Translations under genes and position numbers: made by a program
Shown: piece by piece, positions 1 to 8,224 of the stretch
Numbering within the stretch: the first letter of the stretch is position 1
How the letters are laid out: each line of letters starts with the position of its first letter
The notes under the pieces: model-generated
Seen by the model: the letters and a program-made list of their open reading frames with translations, nothing else
What the model was told of the DNA's origin: nothing
Databases searched by the model: none
Assembly (NCBI GenBank): GCA_947307375.1
Contig: CAMZIX010000004.1
Location: 1-38,947 of the forward strand
Reading direction: 5' to 3'
Length of the DNA stretch: 38,947 nt
DNA from: an uncultured Clostridia bacterium
GTDB taxonomy: Bacteria > Bacillota_A > Clostridia > Oscillospirales > Oscillospiraceae

Positions 1-2
1 TG

Positions 3-1220
3 GCCAAGATCGTCAAGACTCTTGTCATGTACGGCGAGGCCTTCGGCGCCGAGCGGATGCTGCCCGTGACCAGCCAATACGGCCACACGGTCATCAGCTT
101 CGGCCTGGAGGTCATGAAGCCGATCTATGATCTCTACGATCAGCTCATTGCCGCCGGTCTCCCCAAGGGCCAGAAGTTCACCGCAGACCCCAAGCCTCTG
201 GACAGGAAGGTCCCCTCCTCCCTGCTGGAGGACCTCGTGTTCAAAAAGATCATGTACACCCAGCAGGAGCGCTACGAGGAGCAGCTGCGCAAGCTCGGCA
301 TCACCAGCGACGACGACTATACCTGCACCTGCTATCTTGACCAGGTCGGCAACCGCCCGAAGAAGGGCGACGTGCTCTCCTGGGCGGAGAGCTCCGCGGT
401 CGTATACGCCAACTCCGTCCTCGGCGCCCGCTGCAACCGGAACTCCGGCATGATCGAGCTGATGGGCTCCATCGCCGGCTTTGTTCCGGAGTTCGGTCTG
501 CTGACCGACGAAGGGCGCAAGGCGACCTGGGTGATCGAAGTCCGCTGCGAACGCAAGCCTGAGGCGCAGCTGCTGGGCTCGGCCATCGGCATGAAGGTGA
601 TGGAGGAGGTCCCCTACGTCAAGGGCCTCGACCGCTGGCTCGGGAACGAGCTCAACGAGGAGGCCTGCTCTTATCTCAAGGACTTCGGCGCCGCCACCGC
701 CTCCAACGGCGCGGTCGGCCTGTATCACATCGAGGGGCTGACGCCCGAGGCCGTCGAGCAGGGCGAGAGCCTGATCGCCGAGGGCGCGCAGGTCTATGTG
801 ATCGACGACGCCGAACTGCAGCGCGTCAAGGACGACTATCCCGTCATCTGGAAGGATCCCGAGGCGAAGCCGCAGCTGGCCTTCGTCGGCTGTCCGCATC
901 TGACCCTGCAGCAGCTGAAGGACTGGACGGACAGGCTCGGCGACGAGCTGCGCAAGAACGGCCGCAGCAAGGTGGCCGTGCCGACGGTGTTCACCGCGTC
1001 CACCCCGGTCATCAAGGCCTTTGAGCAGACGATGGACGGCTACCGGCTGAAAAAGTACGGCGTCGTGCTCAGCTACATCTGTCCGCTGATGTACATGAAC
1101 AACCCGCTCTGCAAGAAGAAGGCGGTCGTCACCTGCTCCAACAAGCTGCGCACCTACACCAGCGCCCGGTATTACACCGAGGACGAGATCCTGCAAATCA
1201 TCAGCGGAGGGAGGGTCTGA
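3..1220 (+). CDS. Aconitase X catalytic (large) subunit, 5' partial
   Basis: AcnX-family (DUF521) large subunit. The reading frame is open to the window edge, and residues before the first internal ATG (position 27) already fit the family's N-terminal helix (AKIVKTLVMYGEAFGAERM), so the true start lies about 20 codons upstream. Family hallmarks are visible: the SWAESSAVVYANSVLGARC stretch around 380-430, VGCPHLT near 888-905 and VVTCSNK near 1125-1145. The latter two supply cysteines of the kind that bind the iron-sulfur cluster. Known AcnX enzymes are dehydratases: bacterial members act on cis-3-hydroxy-L-proline and archaeal two-subunit members on phosphomevalonate. The small subunit starts 1 nt after this stop, as in split AcnX enzymes. 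Which substrate is used here cannot be told from the window; hydroxyproline is the likelier bacterial choice. Confidence 0.88.
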   Translation, partial: AKIVKTLVMYGEAFGAERMLPVTSQYGHTVISFGLEVMKPIYDLYDQLIAAGLPKGQKFTADPKPLDRKVPSSLLEDLVFKKIMYTQQERYEEQLRKLGITSDDDYTCTCYLDQVGNRPKKGDVLSWAESSAVVYANSVLGARCNRNSGMIELMGSIAGFVPEFGLLTDEGRKATWVIEVRCERKPEAQLLGSAIGMKVMEEVPYVKGLDRWLGNELNEEACSYLKDFGAATASNGAVGLYHIEGLTPEAVEQGESLIAEGAQVYVIDDAELQRVKDDYPVIWKDPEAKPQLAFVGCPHLTLQQLKDWTDRLGDELRKNGRSKVAVPTVFTASTPVIKAFEQTMDGYRLKKYGVVLSYICPLMYMNNPLCKKKAVVTCSNKLRTYTSARYYTEDEILQIISGGRV

Positions 1221-1221
1221 C

Positions 1222-1665
1222 ATGAAACAGTTTCAAGGACGCGTCGTCGTTCCCGGCGAATGCCGCGCGGAAGCGCTGGTCAGCCGCGGCGGCTTCAACA
1301 CGCTCGCCAGCTACCAGATGGCGCTGATGTTCGGCGACAAGCAGGTCAAGTGCGGCGATCAGAACAACGCCGACCTATACAAAAAGTCCATGCTGGGCAA
1401 GGCGCTCTGCCTGCCGCAGACCATCGGCTCCACCACCGGCGGCATGGTGCTCTACGCCGCCTGCGCGCTGGGCAAGGCCCCGGCCTGCATGCTTTTCTCA
1501 AAGCCCATCGATTCTCTGGCAGCCGCCGGCGCGATCCTCGGCGACGTCTGGACCGATACCCCGATGCCCGTCGTCGACAACCTGGGCGACGAGTTCCTCG
1601 ACTATGTGCAGACGGGCCAATCCGTCTCCGTCGGCGCCGACGGCGTCGTGACCGTAGAGGACTGA
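1222..1665 (+). CDS. Aconitase X swivel (small) subunit
   Basis: DUF126/AcnX swivel domain, 147 aa, normal length for the separate small subunit. The start ATG is preceded by GGAGGGAGG at 1206-1214 inside the end of the large-subunit gene, so the pair is translationally coupled. Typical features are the early GRVVVPGECRAEALVS strand region, the QTIGSTTGG loop (which forms part of the active site in this family) and a C-terminal DYVQTGQSVSVGADG strand. It should form a heterodimer with the upstream large subunit to make a cytoplasmic hydro-lyase. A strong terminator follows 12 nt after the stop. Confidence 0.88.
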   Translation: MKQFQGRVVVPGECRAEALVSRGGFNTLASYQMALMFGDKQVKCGDQNNADLYKKSMLGKALCLPQTIGSTTGGMVLYAACALGKAPACMLFSKPIDSLAAAGAILGDVWTDTPMPVVDNLGDEFLDYVQTGQSVSVGADGVVTVED

Positions 1666-1676
1666 ACGAGCGCGGC

Positions 1677-1712
1677 AAAACAAGGGGCGGCAGCGGCCGC
1701 CCCTTGTTTTTT
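1677..1712. terminator. Bidirectional Rho-independent terminator
   Basis: Perfect 11-bp stem 1681-1691 / 1696-1706 (CAAGGGGCGGC / GCCGCCCCTTG) with a 4-nt loop, flanked by AAAA on the left and TTTTTT on the right. It lies between the convergent AcnX and flavodoxin genes and can stop both. Confidence 0.9.
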
Positions 1713-1717
1713 ATGCT

Positions 1718-2200
1718 TCAGCCGAGGCCGAGGCTCTCGATCCAGTCCATGAGCTCCCGTTCGGACGCGCGGGCGGAAAAGCGCCTGCCGCGCAGCACCT
1801 TCGCGCCGACGGCGAGCTCTTCGATCCGGCCCTGGCCCTCGCCGAGCTCGCTCCCGCCGGAGGTCAGAAAGGGTACGAGCGTCTTGCCGGAGAAGTCGTA
1901 GGCCTCCAGGAAGCTGTCGATGACGCTGGGTTCCCGGTACCACCAGATGGGGAAGCCGACAAAGATCACCGCGGCGTCCGCCACCGGCGCGTCCCTGTCC
2001 GCCAGCGCCGGGCGGCAGTTCTTGTCCTGCATCTCCAGCGTGCTGCGGGACCGCTTATCCATCCAGTTCAGATCCTTCCGCGCATAGGGGACGGCGGGGC
2101 GGATCTCATACAGCCCGGCGTCCGCGGCGGCGGCGAGGCTTCTCGCCAGACGCGCGGTGTTCCCGCTCGCGCTGAAAAAAGCGACCAGTTTTTTGTTCAT
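1718..2200 (-). CDS. Flavodoxin-family protein
   Basis: 160-aa flavodoxin-like protein (Flavodoxin_4 type). The N-terminus has a beta strand followed by the FMN phosphate-binding loop SASGNT (residues 10-15), and FVGFPIWWYREP near residues 80-91 is the aromatic loop typical of this family, which covers the FMN ring. It is a cytoplasmic single-electron carrier or small FMN reductase; the partner is unknown. The start is supported by GGGAGG at 2209-2214 with 8-nt spacing and by a promoter upstream. The gene is convergent with AcnX and divergent from the carboxylesterase operon, so it is probably transcribed alone. Confidence 0.85.
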   Translation of the reverse strand: MNKKLVAFFSASGNTARLARSLAAAADAGLYEIRPAVPYARKDLNWMDKRSRSTLEMQDKNCRPALADRDAPVADAAVIFVGFPIWWYREPSVIDSFLEAYDFSGKTLVPFLTSGGSELGEGQGRIEELAVGAKVLRGRRFSARASERELMDWIESLGLG

Positions 2201-2260
2201 TGGTGATTCCTCCCGGTGATGTTTTCCGATTCCGTCGGTTTTCGCCCTTTCGGCACGGTC

Positions 2261-2289
2261 ATTCTATCATGGATCTGCCCCGGATACAA
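2261..2289 (-). promoter_or_regulatory. Promoter of the flavodoxin gene
   Basis: On the minus strand: -35 TTGTAT at 2284-2289, 17-nt spacer, extended -10 TGA-TAGAAT at 2261-2269. The start of transcription would fall near 2255, leaving a leader of about 55 nt before the ATG at 2200. Confidence 0.6.
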
Positions 2290-2293
2290 GATC

Positions 2294-2326
2294 GCAGCCC
2301 CCCGAGGGACCGGCTCGGAGGGCTGC
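2294..2326. repeat. Inverted repeat / stem-loop beside the flavodoxin promoter
   Basis: GCAGCCCCCCGAG (2294-2306) and CTCGGAGGGCTGC (2314-2326) pair over 13 bp with one mismatch and a 7-nt loop. There is no T-run on either side, so it is not a canonical terminator. It ends 4 bp from the -35 box of the flavodoxin promoter and could be a regulator site; function unknown. Confidence 0.6.
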
Positions 2327-2619
2327 GGCGAGGCGAGAGAGATCTTTTGGCCGCCCGGTGTCGGAGAGGTGAAAGAGACACGCAGTTCGGAGAAAAGCTG
2401 CGGCGGCCGCTCAAGCATCTGATCTGTAAAGAGCATAACAGATTGTCCCGCGCGGCGGAAGCCCCCCGGGGGGATAAAAATGCAAAAAAACTCCCGGACC
2501 GTGCCTTCCGTCGCAGCCGGAACGGCAGAAGCCGGGCGGCCGCCGGAGGGCGCGGCCGTCTGTGCAGGTTTTTGACAGAAGAAGACAGAATGACAACAGC
2601 TTTTTCAGGAAGAATCCCC

Positions 2620-2652
2620 TATAATTTAGATGGAAAAACATGCTGTTGGAGG
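2620..2652 (+). promoter_or_regulatory. -10 box and ribosome site of the esterase-deacetylase operon
   Basis: A perfect TATAAT lies at 2620-2625, but no good -35 box sits 16-18 nt upstream (positions 2596-2603 read ACAGCTTT). A weak -35 would fit a promoter needing an activator. The start of transcription would be near 2632, so translation should begin at ATG 2663, which has GGAGG at 2648-2652, and not at ATG 2630. Confidence 0.45.
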
Positions 2653-2662
2653 TGCAGTTTTC

Positions 2663-4270
2663 ATGAATCCGCATTCCTTCGATCCTGTCAAGCCGGTCGT
2701 CGACACGAAATTCGGCAGACTCCGCGGCGTCGGCTACGGCGGCGTGAACCTGTTCATGGGCGTCAGGTACGCCGAAGCCGGGCGCTTTCAGCTCCCCGTG
2801 GAGCAGCAGCCCTGGGAGGGCGTAAAAAACGCCTATGTTTACGGCCCGATCTCCCCGCAGATGGGCGAGCCCAGTCCCTTCCCCTTTTACCGCGGCATCC
2901 TGCTCCTGCAGAAGGAGAGCGAGGACTGCCAGAACCTGAACATCTGGGCGCCGCAGGGCGGCAGCGGGAAGAAGCCCGTCTTTGTCTGGATCCACGGCGG
3001 CGGCTTCATGGCGGGCAACGCCATGGAGGAATACTCCTTTGACGGCTTCAACCTGGCGAAGAAGGGCGACGCGGTCTTTGTCTCCATCAACCACCGCCTG
3101 AACATCCTCGGTTATATGAACCTCACGGAATACGGCGAGGAATTCGCCGAGTCCCCGAACGTCGGTCTCTGGGACCTCGTGGCCGCGCTCCGATGGATCC
3201 ACGAGAACATCGCGGCCTTCGGCGGCGATCCCGATAGTGTGACGATCTGCGGTCACTCCGGCGGCGGCGGCAAGGTGCTCTGTCTCTTCAACATGCCGGA
3301 GGCGGCCCCCTATTTCCACCGCGGCATCTGTCTGAGCGGCGCGACGCCCGCGGGTCCGGCCAGCGAGCCGGAGGACACCCGCGCCCTCGCGCGCGAGATG
3401 CTCGCGCAGCTGAAGATCACCCGGGAGAACATCCGCGAGGTCTACACGGTGCCCTTCCAGCGCCTGGTCTGGGCCTACCGGCAGGTGGCGATGCGCCTGT
3501 TCAACGAGGGGCGCTACGTGATCTTCGAGCCGCAGAAGACCGCGAAATTCCGCGGCTTCCCGCCCTTTAACGGCTTCGATCCCTGCAGTGCGCAGAAGCC
3601 TCTGATCCTGAGCTCCGTGCTCGCGGAATTCGCCGCCTTCCCGGTCAAGGCCGAGGAAAAGGCCGCCATGAGCGAGGCGGACAAGCGCGCCTTCCTGCGG
3701 AGCCGCTACGGCGAGCTCGCCGACGAGATGATCGAGCGCTTCGTCGAGGCCTACCCCGGGCACGACCTGATGGATCTGACCTGTGTGGACACGGTCTTCC
3801 GCCCGCCCACGGTCGAGGCGGCGATGGAAAAAGCCCGCAGCGGCAGCAACAACACCTATGTCCTGATGGCCGCGCTCAACACGCTTGAGGACGGCAATCC
3901 CCCGCTCTGGCACGGCGGCGAAGTCGGTTACGCCTTCCGGAACACCGACCGCGTCTTTGTGCTGTGCGACCCGGCCTGTGAGGAGCGCATGACCGACATC
4001 TTCAGCAGCATCCTGCTGAACTTCGCCAAAACCGGCGATCCCAACAATGAATTCCTGCCGCTCTGGAAGCCCTTCACCGAGGCCGAGCCCAACACCATGC
4101 TGGTCGACAGGGTCTGCGCCCTGCGGGTCGATACGGATCCCGCGACCGGAAAGAAGCTGCCCTTCGACGAGCGGATGATGGATCTGCTGATGCGCGTGAC
4201 GCCGCCCTGGCGGCTCCCGGCCATGTTCGCCGAGGAGGGCGCCACCGCCCAGATCGATATGGATCAGTAA
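2663..4270 (+). CDS. Type-B carboxylesterase
   Basis: 535-aa alpha/beta hydrolase of the carboxylesterase type B family (PF00135; includes pnbA-like esterases), which hydrolyses carboxylic esters. The N-terminus has the usual signature of a strand, LFMGVRYAE and EDCQNLNIWAP; the oxyanion loop HGGG is at residues 111-114; the nucleophile elbow is GHSGG with Ser199 (most relatives have GESAG); the catalytic His is in WHGGEVGYAF at about His417. No signal peptide is visible, so it should be cytoplasmic. Start 2663 is chosen over 2630 because of GGAGG at 2648-2652 and the TATAAT at 2620. It heads an operon with an SGNH esterase (12-nt gap) and a NodB deacetylase. Confidence 0.9.
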   Translation: MNPHSFDPVKPVVDTKFGRLRGVGYGGVNLFMGVRYAEAGRFQLPVEQQPWEGVKNAYVYGPISPQMGEPSPFPFYRGILLLQKESEDCQNLNIWAPQGGSGKKPVFVWIHGGGFMAGNAMEEYSFDGFNLAKKGDAVFVSINHRLNILGYMNLTEYGEEFAESPNVGLWDLVAALRWIHENIAAFGGDPDSVTICGHSGGGGKVLCLFNMPEAAPYFHRGICLSGATPAGPASEPEDTRALAREMLAQLKITRENIREVYTVPFQRLVWAYRQVAMRLFNEGRYVIFEPQKTAKFRGFPPFNGFDPCSAQKPLILSSVLAEFAAFPVKAEEKAAMSEADKRAFLRSRYGELADEMIERFVEAYPGHDLMDLTCVDTVFRPPTVEAAMEKARSGSNNTYVLMAALNTLEDGNPPLWHGGEVGYAFRNTDRVFVLCDPACEERMTDIFSSILLNFAKTGDPNNEFLPLWKPFTEAEPNTMLVDRVCALRVDTDPATGKKLPFDERMMDLLMRVTPPWRLPAMFAEEGATAQIDMDQ

Positions 4271-4282
4271 GAGGTGCCGGAA

Positions 4283-5470
4283 ATGAGCAAATGGATCCCC
4301 AGCTGGAGCTATGTGCCGATCGACTACGGCCTGGACGTCGCGGTGCTGGAAGACGTGAGCCAGCGCTGCCTGATCCGCAACAATCTTGCGGGCACGGGGC
4401 TGCGGGTGCGCTTCAACAACCGCGGCGGCGAGACCCCGCTGTGCATCGAGCACGCCGCGATCCAGCTCGTCAGCCGGGAGAGCGGCCGCCTGTCCGCGCC
4501 GCAGGAGCTGCGGCTGAACGGAGAGCGCCGCATCGTGCTCCCGCCCGACAGCCGCCCCTGGTCCGACCCGCTGACCCTGCCCGTCACGGCAGAGGACGAT
4601 TTCCTGCTCTGGTGCTACTTCAAAGAGCGCAGCGCGGCCCGCTCCGTCTGCGTCACCTTTACCGCGCAGAGCTGGCAGAGCACGCAGCTCAAGGGCGACT
4701 TCTTCGAGACCGAGGCCCTGGGCTACACCTTCAAGTCCGAGCTCGCGCCCCTGCTCGCCTCCGACCCCAATCACAACGAATATGCCGTCGGGATCTGCGC
4801 CGTGTCGGTACTGACCGGGGACGAGAGCCGCCTTGTCGGCGTCTTCGGCGATTCGATCACCCAGATGTCCTATTTCAGCGACGCGCTGCTGGAGCGGCTG
4901 TACCGCGCTTTCCCCGGCCGCGTCTCGCTGATCAACGGCGGGATCTGCGGCAACCGCGTCCAGAAGCCCTTCCCCGTCCTGCCCGATTTCCCGGGCGGCG
5001 GGAAGCAGTTCGGCCCGGCCGGCAGAGAGCGCTTCTTCGCCGATCTCTGCGAAGCCGGCGCGCCGGATCTCGTCTTCGTGATGGAGGGCGTGAACGACTG
5101 CACCCACTCCATCGTGTTCAACGAGGCCTCTGTCCCGACGGCGGAGGAGATCTTCGCCGCGCTTTCCGACGTGGCCGCGCAGGCACACGCGCTGGGCAGC
5201 CAGGTGTATTTGGGCACGATCCCGCCCTTCGGCGGCTTCGGAGAGAGCTGGCGGGACGAGGCGGAGGCTCTGCGCTGCGCGCTCAACGAGCTGATCCGGA
5301 CCAGGGCCCCGGCCGAGGGCGTGGTCGATCTGGACGCCCGGCTGCGCGACCCGCAGGATCCGCACCGGATGCGCGCCGACTGCCATCTCGGCGACGGCGT
5401 TCACCCCAACTGGCGCGGCGGCGAGGAAATGAGCCGGGCCGTGTTCGACGTCTGCTTCAAAGGAGAATGA
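4283..5470 (+). CDS. SGNH/GDSL-family esterase with N-terminal beta domain
   Basis: 395-aa lipase/acylhydrolase. Roughly residues 1-180 form a beta-rich, probably carbohydrate-binding-like region; the C-terminal half is an SGNH hydrolase with block I FGDSIT (Ser191), block III GVND and block V DGVH (Asp371, His374). Relatives deacetylate sugars or plant oligosaccharides, but the exact substrate is unknown. No signal peptide is present. A GTG at 4274 would add three residues, but GAGGTG at 4271-4276 is well placed for ATG 4283. It lies between the type-B esterase and the NodB deacetylase, so all three probably work on the same molecule. Confidence 0.85.
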   Translation: MSKWIPSWSYVPIDYGLDVAVLEDVSQRCLIRNNLAGTGLRVRFNNRGGETPLCIEHAAIQLVSRESGRLSAPQELRLNGERRIVLPPDSRPWSDPLTLPVTAEDDFLLWCYFKERSAARSVCVTFTAQSWQSTQLKGDFFETEALGYTFKSELAPLLASDPNHNEYAVGICAVSVLTGDESRLVGVFGDSITQMSYFSDALLERLYRAFPGRVSLINGGICGNRVQKPFPVLPDFPGGGKQFGPAGRERFFADLCEAGAPDLVFVMEGVNDCTHSIVFNEASVPTAEEIFAALSDVAAQAHALGSQVYLGTIPPFGGFGESWRDEAEALRCALNELIRTRAPAEGVVDLDARLRDPQDPHRMRADCHLGDGVHPNWRGGEEMSRAVFDVCFKGE

Positions 5471-5473
5471 GAC

Positions 5474-6331
5474 ATGGAAAAACGCTTTGATACGCTGCTC
5501 TTTCCCGGCGGGAAGAGCAAGGCCTTCACCCTGAGCTACGACGACGGCGTCGTGCAGGATCGCCGCCTCGCCCCGCTGATCCGCTCCTACGGAATGAAGG
5601 CGACCTTCAACCTCAACGCCGCGCTGCTCGGCGTGGAAGACAAGGGCGGTTTCCCCGGCAAGCCCGATCTGGATATCTCCAAGGTGTCGGCGGAGGAACT
5701 GGAAACGGTCTACGCCGGGCACGAGATCGCCGGGCACGGCCTTTATCACTCCGACCTGGCCGGCGTCGGCGCGCCGCGGGCCAGCTATGAGATCATCGAG
5801 GACAAGCGCCGCCTGGAGGCCCTGTGCGGCCAGCCGCTGCGCATGTTCGCCTATCCCTTCGGGACCTTCAGCGAGGACGTGAAGGAGGCCCTGCGCCTGG
5901 CGGGCTACCACGGCGCGCGCACGATCCGCTCGAGCTACAGCTTCAGGCTGCCGGACGAGCCGCTGCTCTGGGACCCGACCTGCCATCACAACGATCCGCG
6001 TCTGATGGAGCTGGCCCGGGCCTTTGTCGACGAGCCCATGCCCTTCCCGCTGCTGTTTTATGTCTGGGGCCACGGCTATGAGTTCGACGACTGCGGCAAC
6101 TGGCAGGTCATGGAGGAGCTTCTCGCCTTCCTCGCGCCCCACGCCGACACGATCTGGTTTGCAACGAACGGAGAGATCCTCCGCTATCTGGAGGCGCACC
6201 AGAGGCTCGAGTACGCGGCGGACGGCTCGCTGATCCGCAACCCCAGCGCGATCGACGTGATGATCGCCCCCTCCTTTGGACAGAAGCTGCTGCTGAAGGC
6301 GGGCGAAGTGACCCGCGTCCCGGAGGCGTAA
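5474..6331 (+). CDS. NodB-type polysaccharide deacetylase, cytoplasmic
   Basis: 285-aa carbohydrate esterase family 4-like protein. Motif 1 is LSYDDG (Asp23-Asp24), motif 2 is HGLYH (His88 and His92, with the metal-binding Asp of motif 1) and motif 3 is FAYPFG (about 125-130). The family removes N- or O-acetyl groups from sugars with a divalent metal. Unlike most CE4 enzymes it has no signal peptide or membrane anchor, so it should act on imported oligosaccharides and not on the cell wall. It starts 3 nt after the SGNH gene, whose last codons carry the AGGAGA ribosome site, and it ends the operon before a terminator. Confidence 0.85.
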   Translation: MEKRFDTLLFPGGKSKAFTLSYDDGVVQDRRLAPLIRSYGMKATFNLNAALLGVEDKGGFPGKPDLDISKVSAEELETVYAGHEIAGHGLYHSDLAGVGAPRASYEIIEDKRRLEALCGQPLRMFAYPFGTFSEDVKEALRLAGYHGARTIRSSYSFRLPDEPLLWDPTCHHNDPRLMELARAFVDEPMPFPLLFYVWGHGYEFDDCGNWQVMEELLAFLAPHADTIWFATNGEILRYLEAHQRLEYAADGSLIRNPSAIDVMIAPSFGQKLLLKAGEVTRVPEA

Positions 6332-6352
6332 CCGAAAACCGATCCCTGCATC

Positions 6353-6394
6353 ACAGGCAGAGCAGGCCGCCATGGCCCGCCCTGCCTGTTTTTT
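6353..6394 (+). terminator. Terminator of the esterase-deacetylase operon
   Basis: ACAGGCAG (6353-6360) pairs with CTGCCTGT (6382-6389), enclosing a further GC-rich pairing, followed by TTTTTT at 6389-6394. Confidence 0.75.
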
Positions 6395-6415
6395 GTTCCG
6401 TCCGTCCGGGCCTTG

Positions 6416-6467
6416 TTGAATCTTCCCAAACGATATGGTATAATTATTCAGAATCGTCGGCGGGAGG
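6416..6467 (+). promoter_or_regulatory. Promoter and ribosome site of the two-component operon
   Basis: -35 TTGAAT at 6416-6421, 17-nt spacer, extended -10 TGG-TATAAT at 6436-6444, then ribosome site GGGAGG at 6462-6467, 8 nt before ATG 6476. This is the best promoter match in the window. It rules out an earlier start at TTG 6413, which would lie inside the promoter. Confidence 0.75.
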
Positions 6468-6475
6468 TTTCGCCC

Positions 6476-8224
6476 ATGCGAAAGCGTCAGTCTGTAAAAA
6501 AACTGCTGATCCGTCTGTTTTGCTTAATGATCTTCATCACGCTCCTGGGCTTCAGCGTATGCGGAGGCTATTCCCTCTTTTCCATGCAGCGGGAGCTGAG
6601 CTACTGCAACGAGGCGGCGCTGGACGTGTTTTATCAGGGCCTGCAGTTCACCGCAGACGACCTGGAGAGCTTCAGCGGGCTGATTTACGACAAGGACCCG
6701 CTGTTCGGCTCGCTGGGCAGGCAAAGTATTTCAATCGACAATCGGCTCGCCGCCGAGATGAACCTGCGTCAGCTCTGCCGGAGCCGCACCACCGCCAGCA
6801 CCGGCGTTTATCTTTTTGAGCAGGACGGAGGCTTCTCCTATTACTGCTACGGGGACGCTTTCCTCGGCGGGCATCTGACGCCGGCTTTTGTGAAAACGCT
6901 CGCTGAGGTCCGCGCGCTGTGGACCGATCGGGACCCCGTCTCCATGGATCGCTGGACGGTGTACGCCTCCGACGGCACGGCGTTGTTGACGCACGCCGTA
7001 CGGCGCGACGGGCTCTACGCCTGCGTGATGATCGATCTCAACGCCTATGCGCAAACGCACCAGCCCGACGCCGGCAGCTCCGGCATCGCCTTTGCCTTCT
7101 TTGACTCGGAGCGGGTGCTGACCAACGCGGACTATGTTCAGGCCTCCGGTCTGACGCTGGCGGACATCCAGTCGACGGTCGGCGGCAGCCGCCGCGCCGT
7201 GGAAAGCACGCAGATGCTGCACTCGCGCTACTCGGAGGAACTGAACGTCGGACTTTGCGGCATGATCCCCATGACCGGCGTATGGGCAAGTCTGCGCTTC
7301 TATTCCGTACTGCTGATCGTGGCGCTGGCGGTGATCGCCATCATTTTCTGGGTGATCTATACGCTGATGAACCGCATGCTGATCTATCCGCTGGACCGCA
7401 TCTCCCTGGCCAGCCGCCGCCTCGCCTCCGGCGCGACCGAGATCGAACGGCAGAGCGAGCCGATCGTCGAGCTGGATGCGATCCAGGACGCGCTGGGCGG
7501 GCTGGTGGATCAGAAGGTCTCGCTGGAGCGGGAGTCTCTCAGCCAGACCTATCAGAAGGAGCACGCGCTGCTGCAGTACTACCAGCTTCAGATGCGCTCG
7601 CACTTCTTCCTGAACTGCCTCAAGAGCATCTACAACATGACCTCCCGCGGGGAGACGGACAAGACCCTGCGCGTGATCACGCTGTTTTCCAACCATCTGC
7701 GCTACGTCTTCCATGACAGCCTCTCCCTGATGCCGGTGCGCGCGGAGCTGGCGGAGGTGGAGGACTATTTCCATATCATCGAGTTTGAGCGCTCCGACCA
7801 CATCCTGCTGACGCAGGAGGTCGATCCCGAGCTGCTGGATTTCCCCGTGCCGCCGCTGATCATCCAGACCTTTCTGGAAAACTTCAACAAGCACAACGCC
7901 CTGTCCGACCGGATCCTGCGCTTTGTGATCCGCATCGACCGGGTGGAGATGGAGGGCCGGAGCTACGTCCGCCTGCGGCTGAGCGACAACGGCGTCGGCT
8001 ACGACCGGGAAGCCTTGAAAACGATGGAGCAGCAGGACGGACTCTTTGCCCAGTATCACGTCGGGATCCAGAACCTCCGGCGGCGTCTGGACATCCTCTA
8101 TCAGAACGATTATCAGATCGCCTTTTACAACAATCCGGGCGGCGGCGCCTGTTCGGTGATCTATCTGCCCTGGACCGGGCCCGCCGCAGAAAATGAAAAG
8201 GAGCAGGAGGGCGAAAACGAATGA
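6476..8224 (+). CDS. YesM-like sensor histidine kinase
   Basis: 582-aa membrane sensor kinase of the His_kinase (PF06580)/LytS-YesM type. TM1 spans about residues 12-34, an extracellular sensor domain about 35-273, TM2 about 275-297 (VLLIVALAVIAIIFW), then a HAMP-like linker. The phosphoacceptor motif is MRSHFFLNCLKSI with His376. The ATP-binding domain shows the N-box region (IIQTFLENFNKH) and the DNGVGYD G-box, ending in NLRRRLDILY and a final strand. Proteins of this family sense carbohydrate, often together with a solute-binding protein, and phosphorylate a YesN partner. Here the partner starts within the last codon (ATGA overlap at 8221-8224). The likely target is the neighbouring ABC importer and esterase genes. 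Confidence 0.93.
   Translation: MRKRQSVKKLLIRLFCLMIFITLLGFSVCGGYSLFSMQRELSYCNEAALDVFYQGLQFTADDLESFSGLIYDKDPLFGSLGRQSISIDNRLAAEMNLRQLCRSRTTASTGVYLFEQDGGFSYYCYGDAFLGGHLTPAFVKTLAEVRALWTDRDPVSMDRWTVYASDGTALLTHAVRRDGLYACVMIDLNAYAQTHQPDAGSSGIAFAFFDSERVLTNADYVQASGLTLADIQSTVGGSRRAVESTQMLHSRYSEELNVGLCGMIPMTGVWASLRFYSVLLIVALAVIAIIFWVIYTLMNRMLIYPLDRISLASRRLASGATEIERQSEPIVELDAIQDALGGLVDQKVSLERESLSQTYQKEHALLQYYQLQMRSHFFLNCLKSIYNMTSRGETDKTLRVITLFSNHLRYVFHDSLSLMPVRAELAEVEDYFHIIEFERSDHILLTQEVDPELLDFPVPPLIIQTFLENFNKHNALSDRILRFVIRIDRVEMEGRSYVRLRLSDNGVGYDREALKTMEQQDGLFAQYHVGIQNLRRRLDILYQNDYQIAFYNNPGGGACSVIYLPWTGPAAENEKEQEGENE

Larger units (their letters stand above)
2201..2662. other. 462-nt divergent intergenic region
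   Basis: No credible gene: short open frames here lack ribosome sites and resemble no protein family. It holds the flavodoxin promoter (2261-2289), the stem-loop at 2294-2326, a CCCCCCGGGGGG palindrome near 2465, and a -10 box for the esterase operon at 2620. The middle (about 2330-2560) shows nothing I can assign. Confidence 0.6.

Noticed and set aside
2216..2422. Possible 68-aa gene in the 2201-2662 gap
   Set aside because: No ribosome site or family resemblance; overlaps the minus-strand promoter and leader of the flavodoxin gene.
2572..2577. TTGACA as a -35 box for the esterase operon
   Set aside because: It is 42 nt from the TATAAT at 2620, far beyond a 16-18 nt spacer, and no -10 lies at the right distance from it.
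2411..6373. Open minus-strand frame of 1320 codons
   Set aside because: Antisense to the esterase-SGNH-deacetylase operon, all of whose catalytic motifs are intact on the plus strand; no ribosome site or recognisable domain.
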